This document shows positions 5,565-6,352 of a stretch of 6,352 nt of DNA, one piece after another (positions within the stretch are counted from its first letter, which is position 1; every line of letters starts with the position of its first letter). The DNA comes from Actinomycetota bacterium (lineage in GTDB: Bacteria; Actinomycetota; Thermoleophilia; Gaiellales; Gaiellaceae): positions 1 through 6,352 of the forward strand of contig VAXK01000106.1 in the NCBI GenBank assembly GCA_005885565.1, read 5' to 3'. Made by a program: the position numbers and the translations under genes. The notes under the pieces were generated by a model. It made no database searches and was not told the origin of the DNA. It saw only the letters and a list, made by a program, of their open reading frames with translations.

Positions 5565-6275
5565 GTGCAATTCGCTACGCGTCCGCGTTCCTACGTCCGC
5601 GTCGCGGGCCCCGACGCCGAGGACTACCTCCAGCGCATGGTCTCGAACGACGTCGCCGCGCTCTCGATCGGGGAGCGCTGCGAGGCGCTCCTGCTGACGC
5701 CGAAGTCGCGCGTGATCGCGCCACTCGTCGTCCTGCGGCGCGGCGCGGACGACTTCCTGCTGCTCACGGAGCCCGAGCTCGGCGAGCGCGTGCGGGCCGA
5801 GCTGACGCGGTTCCGCTTCGCGGCGAAGGCGGAGATCGAGCCCGAGGAGCACGAGTCGTGGGTCGTCCTCGGGGGCGAGGAGGTCATCGACGAGCGGCCG
5901 GCGGGCGAGGAGGTGGACGAGGAGGCGTACGAGCGCTGGCGCGTCGAGGCCGGCATCCCGCGCTGGGGCCGCGAGATCGACGACAGCGTGCTGCCGGCCG
6001 AGGCCGGCCTGACCGAGACGCACGTGAGCTTCACTAAGGGCTGCTACCCGGGGCAGGAGCCGATCGCACGGCTCCACCACCGCGGCAAGGTCAACCGGCG
6101 ACTGCGCCGGCTCGAGCTGGACGAGGAGCCGACGGGCGACGAGCTCGTGCTGGACGGGAAGATCGTCGGCCGCATCACGAGCCGCGCGGGCGATTGCGCC
6201 CTCGGCTACGTCAGGACCGAGGTTCCGGAGGACGCGGTGCTCGAGGTCGGCGGCGCGAGCGCGCGGCTACACTGA
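5565..6275 (+). CDS. ygfZ: YgfZ/GcvT-type folate-binding protein (Fe-S cluster maintenance)
   Basis: The product has 236 residues in the COG0354 group. YgfZ proteins use tetrahydrofolate to support synthesis or repair of certain Fe-S enzymes in the cytoplasm. The diagnostic K-G-C-Y-x-G-Q-E signature is present as KGCYPGQE at 158-165, with Cys160 the functional cysteine, followed by PIARLHHRGKVNRRL. The N-terminal part (AGPDAEDYLQRMVSNDV at 14-30, then LLLTPKSRVIAPLVVL at 42-57) matches the GcvT-like fold. The C-terminal part (GKIVGRITSRAGDCALGYVR at 198-217) is the small terminal beta-barrel. At 236 residues it is clearly shorter than E. coli YgfZ (326); the middle region between the two folds looks compressed. 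The start is GTG at 5565. The frame is open far upstream, antisense to the oxidoreductase gene, but homology begins only at about residue 3. It ends 7 nt before the tRNA. Confidence 0.9.
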   Translation: MQFATRPRSYVRVAGPDAEDYLQRMVSNDVAALSIGERCEALLLTPKSRVIAPLVVLRRGADDFLLLTEPELGERVRAELTRFRFAAKAEIEPEEHESWVVLGGEEVIDERPAGEEVDEEAYERWRVEAGIPRWGREIDDSVLPAEAGLTETHVSFTKGCYPGQEPIARLHHRGKVNRRLRRLELDEEPTGDELVLDGKIVGRITSRAGDCALGYVRTEVPEDAVLEVGGASARLH

Positions 6276-6282
6276 CGCTCCC

Positions 6283-6352
6283 GCGCCCGTAGCTCAGGGG
6301 ATAGAGCGCTGCCCTGCGGAGGCAGAGGTCGCATGTTCGAATCATGCCGGGC
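6283..6352 (+). tRNA. tRNA-Arg, anticodon GCG (3' end cut by window edge)
   Basis: A full cloverleaf is readable. Acceptor arm GCGCCCG spans 6283-6289, then T8 A9. The D stem is GCTC/GAGC (6292-6295 with 6304-6307) around loop AGGGGATA. The anticodon stem is CTGCC/GGCAG (6309-6313 with 6321-6325) with loop CTGCGGA at 6314-6320, so bases 34-36 are GCG (6316-6318). The variable loop is AGGTC. The T arm is GCATG/CATGC with loop TTCGAAT. The 3' acceptor strand begins CGGGC at 6348-6352, and its last two bases and the discriminator lie beyond the window. Anticodon GCG pairs with CGC and by wobble CGU (arginine); A20 in the D loop and C35 agree with arginine identity. Confidence 0.93.

Overview
The window is high-GC DNA with strongly G/C-biased third codon positions. 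It looks like an actinobacterial chromosome. Several protein sequences, and the TANNNT boxes lying 7 nt before start codons, would fit a deep-branching group such as Thermoleophilia. That placement is inference from memory of families and was not computed.

Layout from left to right: (1) Positions 1-177, minus strand, hold the first 59 codons of a secreted protein of uncertain family. (2) Positions 170-1097, minus strand, hold a UDP-glucuronate decarboxylase (UXS)-type nucleotide-sugar gene. It is convincing at both ends but broken by a frameshift near 607-609, where about five conserved residues are also missing. It overlaps the secreted-protein gene by 8 nt. (3) Positions 1098-1314 are intergenic, with a perfect 14-bp terminator-like hairpin, three degenerate GCG...TCCCGG repeats and a possible -10 box for UXS. 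(4) Positions 1315-5543, minus strand, look like one transcription unit. In order of transcription it holds a cytoplasmic sulfite-oxidase-like molybdopterin oxidoreductase, a YdbS-like membrane bacterial-PH protein, a YdbT-like protein with three PH repeats (4-nt start/stop overlap with ydbS), and a secreted Asp-box beta-propeller protein. The hairpin at 1264-1295 closes the unit. (5) A 21-bp divergent gap at 5544-5564 carries a palindrome with overlapping -10-like boxes. (6) Positions 5565-6275, plus strand, encode a YgfZ/GcvT-type folate-binding protein carrying the KGCYPGQE signature. (7) From 6283 to the window edge lies a tRNA-Arg whose anticodon reads GCG. It lacks only the last bases of its acceptor end.

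How the genes may work together: the left part resembles the edge of a surface-polysaccharide or cell-wall sugar locus (UDP-xylose formation plus an exported protein). The central unit mixes a redox enzyme, a two-gene membrane PH module and an exported propeller, with no clear shared pathway. YgfZ and the tRNA are housekeeping genes. I found no phage, insertion sequence, CRISPR array or obvious novel defence system. The points most worth checking are the UXS lesion, the uncommon tRNA-Arg(GCG) and the divergent leaderless-type promoter.
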